DNA from: Coemansia sp. RSA 1804
Lineage: Eukaryota; Kickxellomycota; Kickxellomycetes; Kickxellales; Kickxellaceae
Length of the DNA stretch: 18,267 bases
NCBI GenBank assembly: GCA_027578815.1
Contig: JANBTH010000394.1
Coordinates: 1 to 18,267, forward strand
Direction: 5' to 3'
Positions 9,505-17,281 of this stretch are shown piece after piece (the first letter of the stretch is position 1; every line of letters starts with the position of its first letter). The position numbers were made by a program, and so were the translations under genes. The notes below the pieces were generated by a model. That model did not search any database and had not been told where the DNA came from. It saw nothing but the letters and a program-made list of their open reading frames with translations.

Positions 9505-10647
9505 CTAACATAATATTCGGTATGCGGTGGCGTCAGAGCAGTCCGAGTCACTAGCAGCCTTCGTCGACTCCTCGGCAACACGAGCAACAGCGCCAAGAAT
9601 AGCAGCCAGCGAGCAAATGATCTTGCTGGAGAACCTAGTTTCCTTATCAACGGATGCCAGCCACCGCACAAGACGGCGACCAAACCGCGCAGCATAGACA
9701 TGAACGTTCCACTGCCTGCCCACCGTGTATATCCAGACGCCGGCACCGAGCGCATACTGAGCAACCGTTTCCGGGAGCTCCGACTCCTTGAACCGAACCG
9801 CGGCCCACGCAACCATGTTGCCCAGCACAACGAGCCAAAGCACAAGCATCTGGTTCAGAATGTCTAGCGCCTTTGCTGCTCCAACCAGCACAGTGGAACG
9901 CAGACCGTCGGCGGCCCGTTCAAAGGCATAAAAATCGTTTCCACTGGCATTTCCGCAGACACCGTATGTATTGGATGGAGGGTGGGGGCTGGAACAATCG
10001 GAGTGTTCGGCAGAGCTCCTAGAACCGGCTGTGCTTTGCGTCTTCCGTGGCACAGTGGTGCTGCTACCCGATGCTTGGAGCCACCACCTTAGGGCAGCCA
10101 GCCGGTCATCGACGCCCGTACTGTAACTACTACAAGTGCAATCGAAATTGGGCGCTTCGACAGAGGCGGCCATGTACTCGACAGAAGCAACAAGAAGCCG
10201 CACGGCCTCCCCGTGGTTTCCAGCACGATCCTCCTGGCGAGCCCTGAGTGCGGTGGCAATAGCCATGTCTGTGCGCATCGGGTCAATCAGCTGGGCTGCA
10301 CAGTAGTGCTCGTTTCCGCCATGTGGGTGCGCGGGACACAGTCCATCGCCTGGTTTTATTGCATGAATGGACATCACTTTGTTTAACGGTGGCGATGATT
10401 CCACCAGTGCTGAGGCCATGCATGTGTCGTCCGAGGCACAGGAATCTGTGCGGCTTCTTGGAGGCAACGGGGGCGCTGGGTGATGAAACAACGATGGACT
10501 GCTGTAGCTGTACGAGTCAGAATATGGTCCCGTTTTTTGGGCACGTGTAACCGAGACACTTTGCTCTGCTGGTCTCGCAATGGATGTTTGTCTTGCAACG
10601 ACCGACAGCCAGGATCGTGGCCTTGAGAACCGCTTCTCGTTGCTCAT
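9505..10647 (-). CDS. Unrecognised protein with MIT-like helical region and C-terminal membrane segments
   Basis: The product is 380 residues. Residues 1-115 are Ser/Pro-rich and probably disordered. Residues about 125-192 read like a MIT three-helix bundle: AIATALRARQEDRAGNHGEA (129-148) with a V-LL-AVEYM second helix, then a Ser/Cys loop and a third helix DRLAALRWWLQ. MIT domains usually bind ESCRT-III tails. A Ser-rich linker follows, then a strongly hydrophobic segment (about 262-286, LDILNQMLVLWLVVLGNMVA), a weaker one (294-310) and another (343-357), so the C-terminal third is probably membrane-embedded. The start at MSNEKRFS is chosen because the 81-codon open extension upstream is hydrophobic leader sequence. 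I cannot assign a family; a role in membrane traffic is inference from the MIT-like part only. Confidence 0.72.
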   Translation of the reverse strand: MSNEKRFSRPRSWLSVVARQTSIARPAEQSVSVTRAQKTGPYSDSYSYSSPSLFHHPAPPLPPRSRTDSCASDDTCMASALVESSPPLNKVMSIHAIKPGDGLCPAHPHGGNEHYCAAQLIDPMRTDMAIATALRARQEDRAGNHGEAVRLLVASVEYMAASVEAPNFDCTCSSYSTGVDDRLAALRWWLQASGSSTTVPRKTQSTAGSRSSAEHSDCSSPHPPSNTYGVCGNASGNDFYAFERAADGLRSTVLVGAAKALDILNQMLVLWLVVLGNMVAWAAVRFKESELPETVAQYALGAGVWIYTVGRQWNVHVYAARFGRRLVRWLASVDKETRFSSKIICSLAAILGAVARVAEESTKAASDSDCSDATAYRILC

Positions 10648-10970
10648 GGAGAGAATTAATAGCGAGTGTGTTTGAAAAGAATGTTTAATGACAATGAAGG
10701 AGATATATACAAGTACGAAATCAAGCAAGAAAGAAAAAACGGAGAAGAGCACTTGGATGACAACAAAAAATCTCGTGGTTTTAAACGACAGGAGAAAGAA
10801 CATTTTGCCATCCTGTTGAAAGACACACAATGATAGATCATTGGAAGAGGGAAGAGAAGTTAAGAAAGTCAAGGGATGCCGCATTCGCATGTGAAAGAAA
10901 GCACCAAATAGATCTGGATCTGGATATGATAAAACTGTATTAACATGCGCATATGATACTGGGATATCCG
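10648..10970. promoter_or_regulatory. Promoter / leader of the MIT-like gene
   Basis: This stretch lies upstream of the minus-strand MIT-like gene. It is A-rich on the plus strand, so the leader would be T-rich. It still has ordinary scattered CpG dinucleotides, the last at 10969, which separates it from the CpG-void island that starts next to it. No specific motif is assigned. Confidence 0.4.
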
Positions 10971-11736
10971 AAGCCCCTGTTTAAAGAAATATTTTTTTGA
11001 TACTAGATTCTCTTATTGCCTACAGTTGTCTGTAAATGACTAAACCATCATTCAGCAGATATTTCCTTTTGAATCACATGTTTTTATAACTAAGCTTGCA
11101 GTTTATATTTCATGCAGAAAATTAAATGTGTTAAATCCAACATGTTGACTGTTTTATGCTGCTGTGGAGTCATTTCATGGTAGAAAACTCACATCATGCA
11201 TCTATATGCTTAGTTGCTTCATAAACATAAGCTATGCTGTAACACACATGCTAACTAGACTCTTTTTATAACAAGAATAGACTCAAGTGGAGATAAGGTT
11301 GCTCTTTATTTGTTGATAATAAAATAACTAGTAATATGATAGTAAAACTTTTCATACCCTGCAGTTCTGGTTCAAACTGACCCATGTGAGGTATTATGTG
11401 ACTTTGCATTACATGGTAGAGTGCCACATGTTTACTTGCAAGCATTGCAATTGTTGTGGAGAAAGGCCTGCCTTATGTTTAGACAATAGAATATATTATA
11501 AAATTGGTAAGAATCTAAGTAAAAAAGAGACAACCTGTTTGTTTGTGTAAACTAGACTGATGAGGAAGAGGAGGAACTTGGAGTAAATATTTCTCTGTTT
11601 ATAAATAAGAATGAAAACTAAAACTTGACTTCTGAAAAGAAAGAAAGTAATAACTTGCAATGTCTCCATCAGGGTATTTAACTGTCCTGTTACTAGACCA
11701 GCTGTAATCAGTGCTAAATTCCCTTGATTTAATCTT

Positions 11737-11846
11737 CGCTAAAATCACGTGACAGCGCAGATGTTATCACAAGCTGTAAACACAGCTAAAACGTGTGCCG
11801 CAATTACAAGCGCGACAGTTTGTGTGTTGCCACCTTGCTTATAAAG
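11737..11846 (+). promoter_or_regulatory. CpG-retaining patch with E-box palindrome, followed by TATA-like box
   Basis: Seven CpG fall within 78 bp (11737-11814) while the surrounding 2.7 kb has one. The patch holds the palindrome TCACGTGA (11745-11752), a bHLH site of the Cbf1/USF/MITF type. A TATA-like TTATAAAG at 11839-11846 follows on the plus strand. The order E-box then TATA suggests a plus-strand promoter, for example the U3 of an old LTR, whose start would fall near 11870. No convincing downstream gene follows directly, so promoter activity is inference. Confidence 0.35.
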
Positions 11847-12677
11847 AAAACTTTTACTCTTTATTTCTAGTGTCTTGCCCTCAAGATCAGCCTGATCCAT
11901 CACCAAATCAAACATATCCATGATACAATGTTGTGACAGTTTTCCTCACTACATTTAGTAAGGAAATTTTTATACACAGATTTTCCTTTATTACTAAATA
12001 AATAATATTCTTTGCCATTTACAAATATTCTGGAAACATTATTATTTAAATTTTTAAACATAAATATAGATAGCAATGTGCATGTAATAATGGTGCCCAC
12101 AGCCACAATTGGGGGATACAGTGAATTTTGCATGAGTCCAAAAAAAACAGGTTGAATTTCTATATTGTTGGCTTATGTATGTCAGCCAGTTTGCACACTT
12201 AATGTTGCTTAATAGTAATTACATAAATTAACAGTTTAATGAAATGCTTCAGAGCTTACTGCTCATGCAACTGCTGAATATTATTCTGTCCCTAAAAATA
12301 AATTAATATTGGTAAAGTATTTTTTAGAGAATGTCCAGTTGTACTGACATCTGCCACATTTATGACAATTAGTAACAAAAATGGATAATTAGTTGCAATT
12401 TTACTTAGCAGTATCTTGATAGATGCATAAAAGAGGTTAGCTAACTTATTAATTTTAACATTCTAACAATAGGGCAAGCTTCCAATTATGAGGCAAAGTA
12501 GGTATCAGTAAATTGCCTCAGTTGTAACAATTACTATCTAGAACCAGTAAGAACCACATAAAACAAGCTCATAGGAATTTTCAATCCAATGGAAATCAAC
12601 TAATAATACAAAAATACTATTAAAATATTAAGGGATCTGCCCTCAAGACTCTGAAAGAGTTGTCTTTTGGTAGCTTA

Positions 12678-12716
12678 CACTGAAAGTGGAGGCGGATCCC
12701 AAGGGAACTTTCAGTG
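12678..12716. repeat. Perfect 10-bp inverted repeat, 19-bp spacer
   Basis: CACTGAAAGT at 12678-12687 is exactly reverse-complemented by ACTTTCAGTG at 12707-12716. The spacer contains the only CpG of this part of the island. It lies 45 bp upstream of the gag-like start, where an LTR-element leader with primer-binding site and structured RNA would be expected. It could fold as an RNA hairpin. The exact role is unknown. Confidence 0.75.
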
Positions 12717-12761
12717 CAGAAAGTTCACCACATTTATTTTATAAATTAAAGCTAATTTCCT

Positions 12762-13136
12762 ATGTCCATCCACCCCACCTACCAGCAGGCACAGCCAAAC
12801 CTGGCCCACTTACCTGTTGGTACTCTAGCATGGAGCAGTTTTGTGTTTGACCACTCTTTTAAACCCCAGAAATTCAAGGAAGGCAGGGACCCAGCCACCT
12901 GGCTTAATGACATGGAGCAAGAGGCAAAGAGCATGGAGATTCTACAGGCAGATATGAGCTGCAGAATTATGGCCCATACTGCCCTGGGTATATATGCAGA
13001 GCTTGAGCCACTAGCACCTCATGTCAAGAATGACTGGCAAGAATTTAGCAATTTCTTTAAAGCCAGGTCTCAAAAGGATAATCTGACTTGCAGAGCAAAG
13101 ACAACAGCAAAAGCAACAGCCCAAGTTAGGCATTGA
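12762..13136 (+). mobile_element. Ty3/Gypsy-type gag-like fragment (retroelement remnant)
   Basis: The open frame is 124 codons. Residues about 33-95 follow the Gypsy gag capsid pattern: a KFKEGRDPATWLNDME start, then a helix with ILQADMSCRIMAHTALGIYAELEPL, then a D-W-EFSNFFKAR segment, matching the usual F-G-D-x-x-W-L, A-x-x-W/Y and W-x-E-F-x-x-x-F spacing. After KAR the sequence degrades to a Lys/Thr/Ala run and stops. No zinc knuckle, protease, reverse transcriptase or integrase follows before the next gene. So it is truncated, and probably inert unless a protein has been domesticated. It contains no CpG. Assignment rests on pattern, not on a search. Confidence 0.6.
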
Positions 13137-14062
13137 CTGGCAAGGCACAATACTTTAATCTCTAGAACATTTGAGTGTAATGCATGGAACTGCACTACAA
13201 ATGAGATTATACTGCAAGAAATAATTGAAGGAGAGTAATTGTTTGTGAAGAGAAGTGATGATATGTGGCAGAAGCAAAACCACTTTGAAGCTGGCATGCA
13301 ATGTTAATTAGTAATTATGAATATGGATATCAATTATGCACTTGCTAATTGTGAAATCCATTGGAATTTGCTCAGCATACACAATCTGAATTTGTTATAA
13401 TCTACCAGCCTTACAAGATACAAGTAGGACATGAATGATTTATAATGTTTTTATCAAACAATATCTGTCAAATTGATTTCAATATAGATTAATTACAAAG
13501 CACTTTAAAATTTATAATATTGGCAAGGCACAGACTAAAGAATTATTGTTATTCCACAGACTTTAATGGCTCTGGAATGAAATATACCCTCTCTTTGAGG
13601 GAATATGGATAATTTTGAATCTTTGCAAGTATTATTAATTAAGTGATATGTAGAAATGTGCTTTTGATTTTATTTTATGCCTACTCATGTTGTATTGGCT
13701 CTTTCTTTGGCCCCTTCCCTGTATGGCAACAAAAATAGCACTCCCATCCACACACAAGCTTGGGGTTTTCTACAACGCCATATAATCTCTAATCGCATAA
13801 AAATAGATATGATCACCGGATAGTCACTTAGGACTGTTATCTGAGCCCAGACCGTTGCAGTAAGAGGCAGTTTTAAAAAATTACTACCACACAGAGGGAT
13901 TTCGGTGCATGCGTTACAAAAGGGATAAATCAATGCCTAAGAAATAAAAGGCGGCGGAATAAAGTTCATTTCCCCCGTTCTTTCTCTCTTCTCTCGATCA
14001 TCTTAATCATTGTTTATATAGTCTGAAATAACACTTTCGCATACTGTCCAACACAAAAAAGA
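13137..14062. promoter_or_regulatory. Right end of the island and promoter of the hydrolase gene
   Basis: From 13137 to 13775 the sequence is A+T-rich and CpG-free, with no recognisable coding content. The 12-mer TGGCAAGGCACA occurs at 13138-13149 and again at 13521-13532, and an imperfect hairpin sits at 13584-13608. From 13776 CpG returns, and 13776-14062 is likely the promoter and leader of the plus-strand hydrolase. It ends in a pyrimidine-rich leader (about 13969-13997). No specific regulator site is assigned. Confidence 0.4.
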
Positions 14063-14833
14063 ATGCACATATACAACGATATTCCGTACATAGACGACAA
14101 CGATCCCAAGCACAGACTGGATCTGTACATAGACGAAGAGAAGCAGCAGCAGCAGCACCAGAAACCGGCACAGCTGGTTGTGTACATTCACGGAGGCGCG
14201 TGGCGGATGGGAGACAAGCGGGAGTTCAGCGCGCTGTGCGAAGGCATCGTGGGCGCCGCGGGTGGAAGCGTAGCGGTGGCGGCAATCAACTACCGGCTGA
14301 GCGTGCGCGGGGATGCGCAAACGAGGCACCCGATGCATCTGAACGACGTGCTGGCGGCTATTCGGTTTCTGACGGCACCGGGGGCCGAGTACCCGGGAAG
14401 CGGTCGGGTCGACGCGGGGCGCACGGTCCTGGCGGGCCACTCGGCGGGCGCGCACCTGGCGATGCTGGTAGCGCTGCAGCAGAGTCCCACCGCCACCACC
14501 ACGGCTGCTGTTGTCGGCGTTGTTGGCGTGGGCGGCATCTACGATATCCCAGACCTGGTGGCCACGTACCCCTCGTACGCTGACTTTATCGACATGGCGT
14601 TCACGGAGACCCAGCGCGTGACGGCTAGCCCCTACCATGTGGCCCGCACACAGGATGTGCTGGCAACTGGTATCCGGTTCCTTCTGATAAACAGCACGGC
14701 CGATGAGCTGGTCCCCTCGGTGCAGGCGGCCAGCATGGCACGGCAGCTCGTTGCCAGAGAATGCGCCGACGTGTCGCTGGCTGTGAGGGACATTGGCACC
14801 CACGACGGCGAGCTGTTCACCGAGCAGTTCTGA
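14063..14833 (+). CDS. Alpha/beta hydrolase, kynurenine formamidase (Bna7/AFMID)-like, with probable premature TGA
   Basis: The 256-residue product has the oxyanion-hole motif HGGAW (43-47), the nucleophile elbow GHSAG (125-129, Ser127), a candidate acid in STADELVP (Asp214) and a candidate base His247 in DIGTHDGELF. This set is that of the HGGxW hydrolases, including kynurenine formamidase, which hydrolyses N-formylkynurenine in tryptophan-to-NAD metabolism. Related esterases are possible. A Gln run (28-33) is a local insertion. The frame stops at TGA (14831-14833) in the middle of what aligns with the final helix of yeast Bna7. The same frame then continues for 46 codons, beginning RIVADFVAAD, to a TAA at 14972-14974, still G+C-rich. 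So either the gene has lost its last helix, or there is a sequence error or readthrough. It is convergent with the LDB gene. Confidence 0.8.
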   Translation: MHIYNDIPYIDDNDPKHRLDLYIDEEKQQQQHQKPAQLVVYIHGGAWRMGDKREFSALCEGIVGAAGGSVAVAAINYRLSVRGDAQTRHPMHLNDVLAAIRFLTAPGAEYPGSGRVDAGRTVLAGHSAGAHLAMLVALQQSPTATTTAAVVGVVGVGGIYDIPDLVATYPSYADFIDMAFTETQRVTASPYHVARTQDVLATGIRFLLINSTADELVPSVQAASMARQLVARECADVSLAVRDIGTHDGELFTEQF

Positions 14834-15034
14834 CGCATCGTTGCGGACTTTGTGGCTGCGGATCCGGCGATCCCCACCCAAGTTCCTATCCGCGATGCTG
14901 GAGATCCGGACGTGAGCGTGGGTGGAGACAAGCGCACACCTCAGCGTTTAATAGGAATGGAGGCAATATATTAATTAGGATATACACACGGGAGACGGAT
15001 AGGAGAAGAAAAGGGGGTGGCGCTACAGGGCCGC
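14834..15034 (+). other. In-frame coding-like tail past the hydrolase TGA, then convergent 3' spacer
   Basis: Positions 14834-14974 stay in frame with the hydrolase and encode a family-like helix start. They keep the G+C and CpG content of coding sequence, unlike other 3' regions in this window, which turn A+T-rich at once. From 14975 to 15034 is the short spacer to the LDB stop codon. Confidence 0.6.
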
Positions 15035-17281
15035 TTACTTTCTGGCTCCAGGGCCCGGCTTCGTCTGGTGCGCGGGGGTAGCGCGCTGTTTCCGGACTGG
15101 TGTAGTTGGTGCTTCTTTGGGCGCAGGGGCGTCGGCAGCCTTGGCGTCCTTGGCAGCAGCAGCAGCATTGGCAACCGATCTCCGCCTGGCGCGCTTCCGC
15201 TCAACAGACGCGGTAGCAGCGGCAACAGCAGTGCTTGGTGTGGCCGGGGATGGCGCGAGAGCCAGCAGCATGGCGGGATCGCGCGCGCGCGAGAGCTTCC
15301 ACAGCGCAAGGACGTCGGCGGAGGGCGCGGCGGGATGCATCGCCTGAGTGGAGATCAGGTCGCGCAGCAGGCCCATGGTGTTGGCGATTTCGAGGTGCTG
15401 CAGCGCACAGGCGGGGATAGCGCACTCGTCGGGCGGCTGCCGGCCATGCGCGGACTTGCGGCGCTTGGGCGCAGGCGCAGGGGACGTGTCGGGCCAATCG
15501 AGGTTGCGCGCAATAGTCGCGTCGCTGGAGCGCGCCAACGCATCGTCGGCGCCGTTGGGCCGCTTGCGCGGCAGACAGACGGTGGCGTCGGCGCACGAGA
15601 ACGCCCACACGCGGATGCGGAAGCGCGGGTCGAAGATGACGCGCAGGTCGCCGGCCTCGAGCACACGGCGGCCGTTCGCGTAGGCCGTCGTCAGTAGCAC
15701 GCCGTGGAACGACACGATTGATGCCGCGTTGCCCAGCATGTGCACCTGCGCGCTACTGAGTGCCACGTGGATCGATACCACGCCGCCGTCGCCAAACAGC
15801 CGGTGGTAGAACCGCCCGGCGGTGGCCGCTGGCATGTCGTAGCTCTGCCCGCCAATCTCCATGCGGATCGTCCCGCCCTGCGCAAAACTGCTGCTGATCG
15901 CCGATGTCCAGTGGTCCAGGTCGCGCGGTTCGCCGCTCGGCCCCAGGGCGCTGTGGAACGCCAGCAGCCGCTCGGTGCCTGCTCCCAGCACCGCGTCGCC
16001 CTGCGGCCATCGCGGCAGAGTCTTCTGGAAACTGCGCGCCCGAGGCATCGCTGTGGGCTCCATGGCTGCCGCTGCCGGCTCGCTGTCGGCAGGCTTCTGC
16101 GGCAATTGCGGCGGCGATGACGTCGCCTGTGCTTGCTTGGTCGGTGCGCCGCCTGTCTTTGCCGCTGTCGCCGCCATGCCGTCTCTTCTGGCGGCCGGGT
16201 GCTTGCGCTTAGACTCCTTTGTGCTGCGTCTCGGTGGCCTTGGCGACGACCGCGACTTGCGTGTTTCGGTACTGGGAGCCGGACTGGCGCTGCCTGCTGC
16301 TTCCTGGGGATCCGGTACTGGCGCTGGCGCTTGGGTTGGAGCCGTTGCTGGTAGCGGTGGCACAAGCGGCGATGGCTCGGCCGATTGTGCTGGAGCTGGA
16401 GCCGAAGCTGAGGATAGCGGCGTGTCTGTGATGGCGGGAACCGTGGAGCTCTGGGAGAGTGGCGGAGGCAGAGAGCTTTTCTGCGCAGGCGTTGGAGGGA
16501 ACTGTGGCTTTTTCTGGTTCTTTGATTGTGCGTGTTGTTGTTGTTGCTGCCGTAATTGTTGCTGCGGTGTTTTCAAGGCGCTGGCGGTTGCGGGAACAGC
16601 CGGATGGGCGTGCTGGATCATCGGCGACGCGGAAGCAGCGGTCCCATTCAGGTGCTGCTGCTGCTGCTGCTGCTGCTGGTGCATCATCATTATGTAGTGC
16701 GCCTGATGCGGACCAATACTTTGCAGAGTCGAGTTGGAAGCAAGCGCGGCAAGTGCAGAGCCCTGCAACGGCTGCGACTGCAGCTGAGGCGGCGACTGTT
16801 GTTGCGGTTGCGATTGCGACTGTAATGAGGATATGTGGGCAAGAAAGCTGTTGCCGGCGGCGTGGGACTGCTGCTGCTGATTCTGCTGAAGGAGGAGAGA
16901 CTGTGGGGCGATGCCAACACTGGGGCCGTCGGAGGAGGATAAAGAGGGCTGCTGCTGCTGTTGCGACACCAGTCCCCAGGACCCAGCGTTAGCCAGCAAT
17001 AGCTGTGGTGGAATCAGTGGAGTAGAGGCCGCCATGGCCTGCGCAGCAGCGGCGGCGGCGGCGGCGGCAGCAGCAGCGCTGGAGTTGTGTTGAGGGCCGA
17101 GTGGGCGCTGTGCAACGGCGGATGGTGGCACTGCTGCTGGCGCCGGATACGCTGCGGCCCCACCCAGCCCGTCCACGGCCGCCGGTTGGCCCAAGTACCC
17201 AAAGCTCAGCATATTCAGACCCGAGGCGGCTCCACTGCTCGGCGCTTGCATTGCGGCAGCGTTAAAGTTCAGGTTGTTCAT
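15035..17281 (-). CDS. LIM-domain-binding (LDB/CLIM, fungal PtaB-type) transcriptional coregulator
   Basis: The 748-residue nuclear-type protein is low complexity at both ends. Residues 1-260 carry a 12-Ala tract (69-80) and several Gln tracts (107-111, 132-138, 202-209, 240-249); residues 260-410 are Pro/Ser/Ala-rich with basic patches. The folded core, about 430-572, matches the LIM-bind domain: TERLLAFHSAL, a D-HW-AISSSF segment, GG-IRMEI, GRFYHRLFGDGGVVSIHV, NGRRVLEAGDLRVIFD and FRIRVWAF. A further segment, ALQHLEIANTMGLLRDLIS (626-644), fits the region after it in LDB1. LDB proteins dimerise and bridge DNA-bound factors; fungal members such as PtaB act with SomA/Flo8 in adhesion and development. 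The tail (690-748) is basic. The start MNNLNFNAAA is chosen over an upstream in-frame ATG (17365) that would add a hydrophobic leader. Confidence 0.88.
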   Translation of the reverse strand: MNNLNFNAAAMQAPSSGAASGLNMLSFGYLGQPAAVDGLGGAAAYPAPAAVPPSAVAQRPLGPQHNSSAAAAAAAAAAAAQAMAASTPLIPPQLLLANAGSWGLVSQQQQQPSLSSSDGPSVGIAPQSLLLQQNQQQQSHAAGNSFLAHISSLQSQSQPQQQSPPQLQSQPLQGSALAALASNSTLQSIGPHQAHYIMMMHQQQQQQQQHLNGTAASASPMIQHAHPAVPATASALKTPQQQLRQQQQQHAQSKNQKKPQFPPTPAQKSSLPPPLSQSSTVPAITDTPLSSASAPAPAQSAEPSPLVPPLPATAPTQAPAPVPDPQEAAGSASPAPSTETRKSRSSPRPPRRSTKESKRKHPAARRDGMAATAAKTGGAPTKQAQATSSPPQLPQKPADSEPAAAAMEPTAMPRARSFQKTLPRWPQGDAVLGAGTERLLAFHSALGPSGEPRDLDHWTSAISSSFAQGGTIRMEIGGQSYDMPAATAGRFYHRLFGDGGVVSIHVALSSAQVHMLGNAASIVSFHGVLLTTAYANGRRVLEAGDLRVIFDPRFRIRVWAFSCADATVCLPRKRPNGADDALARSSDATIARNLDWPDTSPAPAPKRRKSAHGRQPPDECAIPACALQHLEIANTMGLLRDLISTQAMHPAAPSADVLALWKLSRARDPAMLLALAPSPATPSTAVAAATASVERKRARRRSVANAAAAAKDAKAADAPAPKEAPTTPVRKQRATPAHQTKPGPGARK
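16653..16678 (-). repeat. CAG/CTG microsatellite coding an 8-Gln tract
   Basis: An uninterrupted trinucleotide run inside the LDB-type gene encodes Gln202-Gln209. Pure CAG runs of this sort are slippage-prone and likely length-polymorphic between strains. Confidence 0.9.
17042..17077 (-). repeat. GCN repeat coding a 12-Ala tract
   Basis: Twelve alanine codons in a row (mainly GCC in the middle, GCT at the sides) encode Ala69-Ala80 of the LDB-type protein. Mixed codons make it less slippage-prone than the CAG run. Confidence 0.9.

Larger units (their letters stand above)
10971..13775. other. A+T-rich, CpG-depleted island (probable decayed transposon region)
   Basis: I read every base here for CG. 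There are none in 10971-11736, none in 11815-12692 and none in 12695-13775. The only exceptions are seven CpG in 11737-11814 and one at 12693. Flanking genes are dense in CpG. The depletion is not just low G+C: 12781-12960 inside the gag-like frame has 90 G or C in 180 bases and no CpG, while TpG and CpA are common. This is the expected footprint of methylated-CpG deamination acting on a silenced repeat. Apart from the gag-like fragment and the CpG patch listed separately, I see no genes. Scattered short frames, such as the 77-codon minus-strand one at 11900-12133, have no recognisable similarity. Confidence 0.85.

Noticed and set aside
11827..11835. GTTGCCACC, one mismatch from the reverse of the yeast proteasome element
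   Set aside because: One mismatch in a 9-mer, nowhere near a proteasome gene; expected by chance.
11900..12133. 77-codon minus-strand frame with one hydrophobic stretch
   Set aside because: Lies in A+T-rich CpG-void DNA and shows no family pattern; open frames of this length are not rare by chance.
12687..12703. TGG-initial sequence after the first arm of the inverted repeat as a retroelement primer-binding site
   Set aside because: It starts with TGG as such sites do, but I cannot match it to a specific tRNA 3' end, and no LTR pair was found.
10971..13775. Classical RIP (CpA-to-TpA) as the cause of the island
   Set aside because: CpA and TpG remain frequent; only CpG is missing, so CpG-specific decay fits better.
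10971..13775. A small A+T-rich centromere
   Set aside because: The region is short, holds a retroelement fragment and shows no recurring unit; nothing beyond A+T content supports it.
15861..16697. 278-codon plus-strand frame rich in Cys, Gly and Ala, opposite the LDB gene
   Set aside because: Product of reading CAG/GCN repeats on the opposite strand; the minus strand encodes a recognisable LIM-bind domain.
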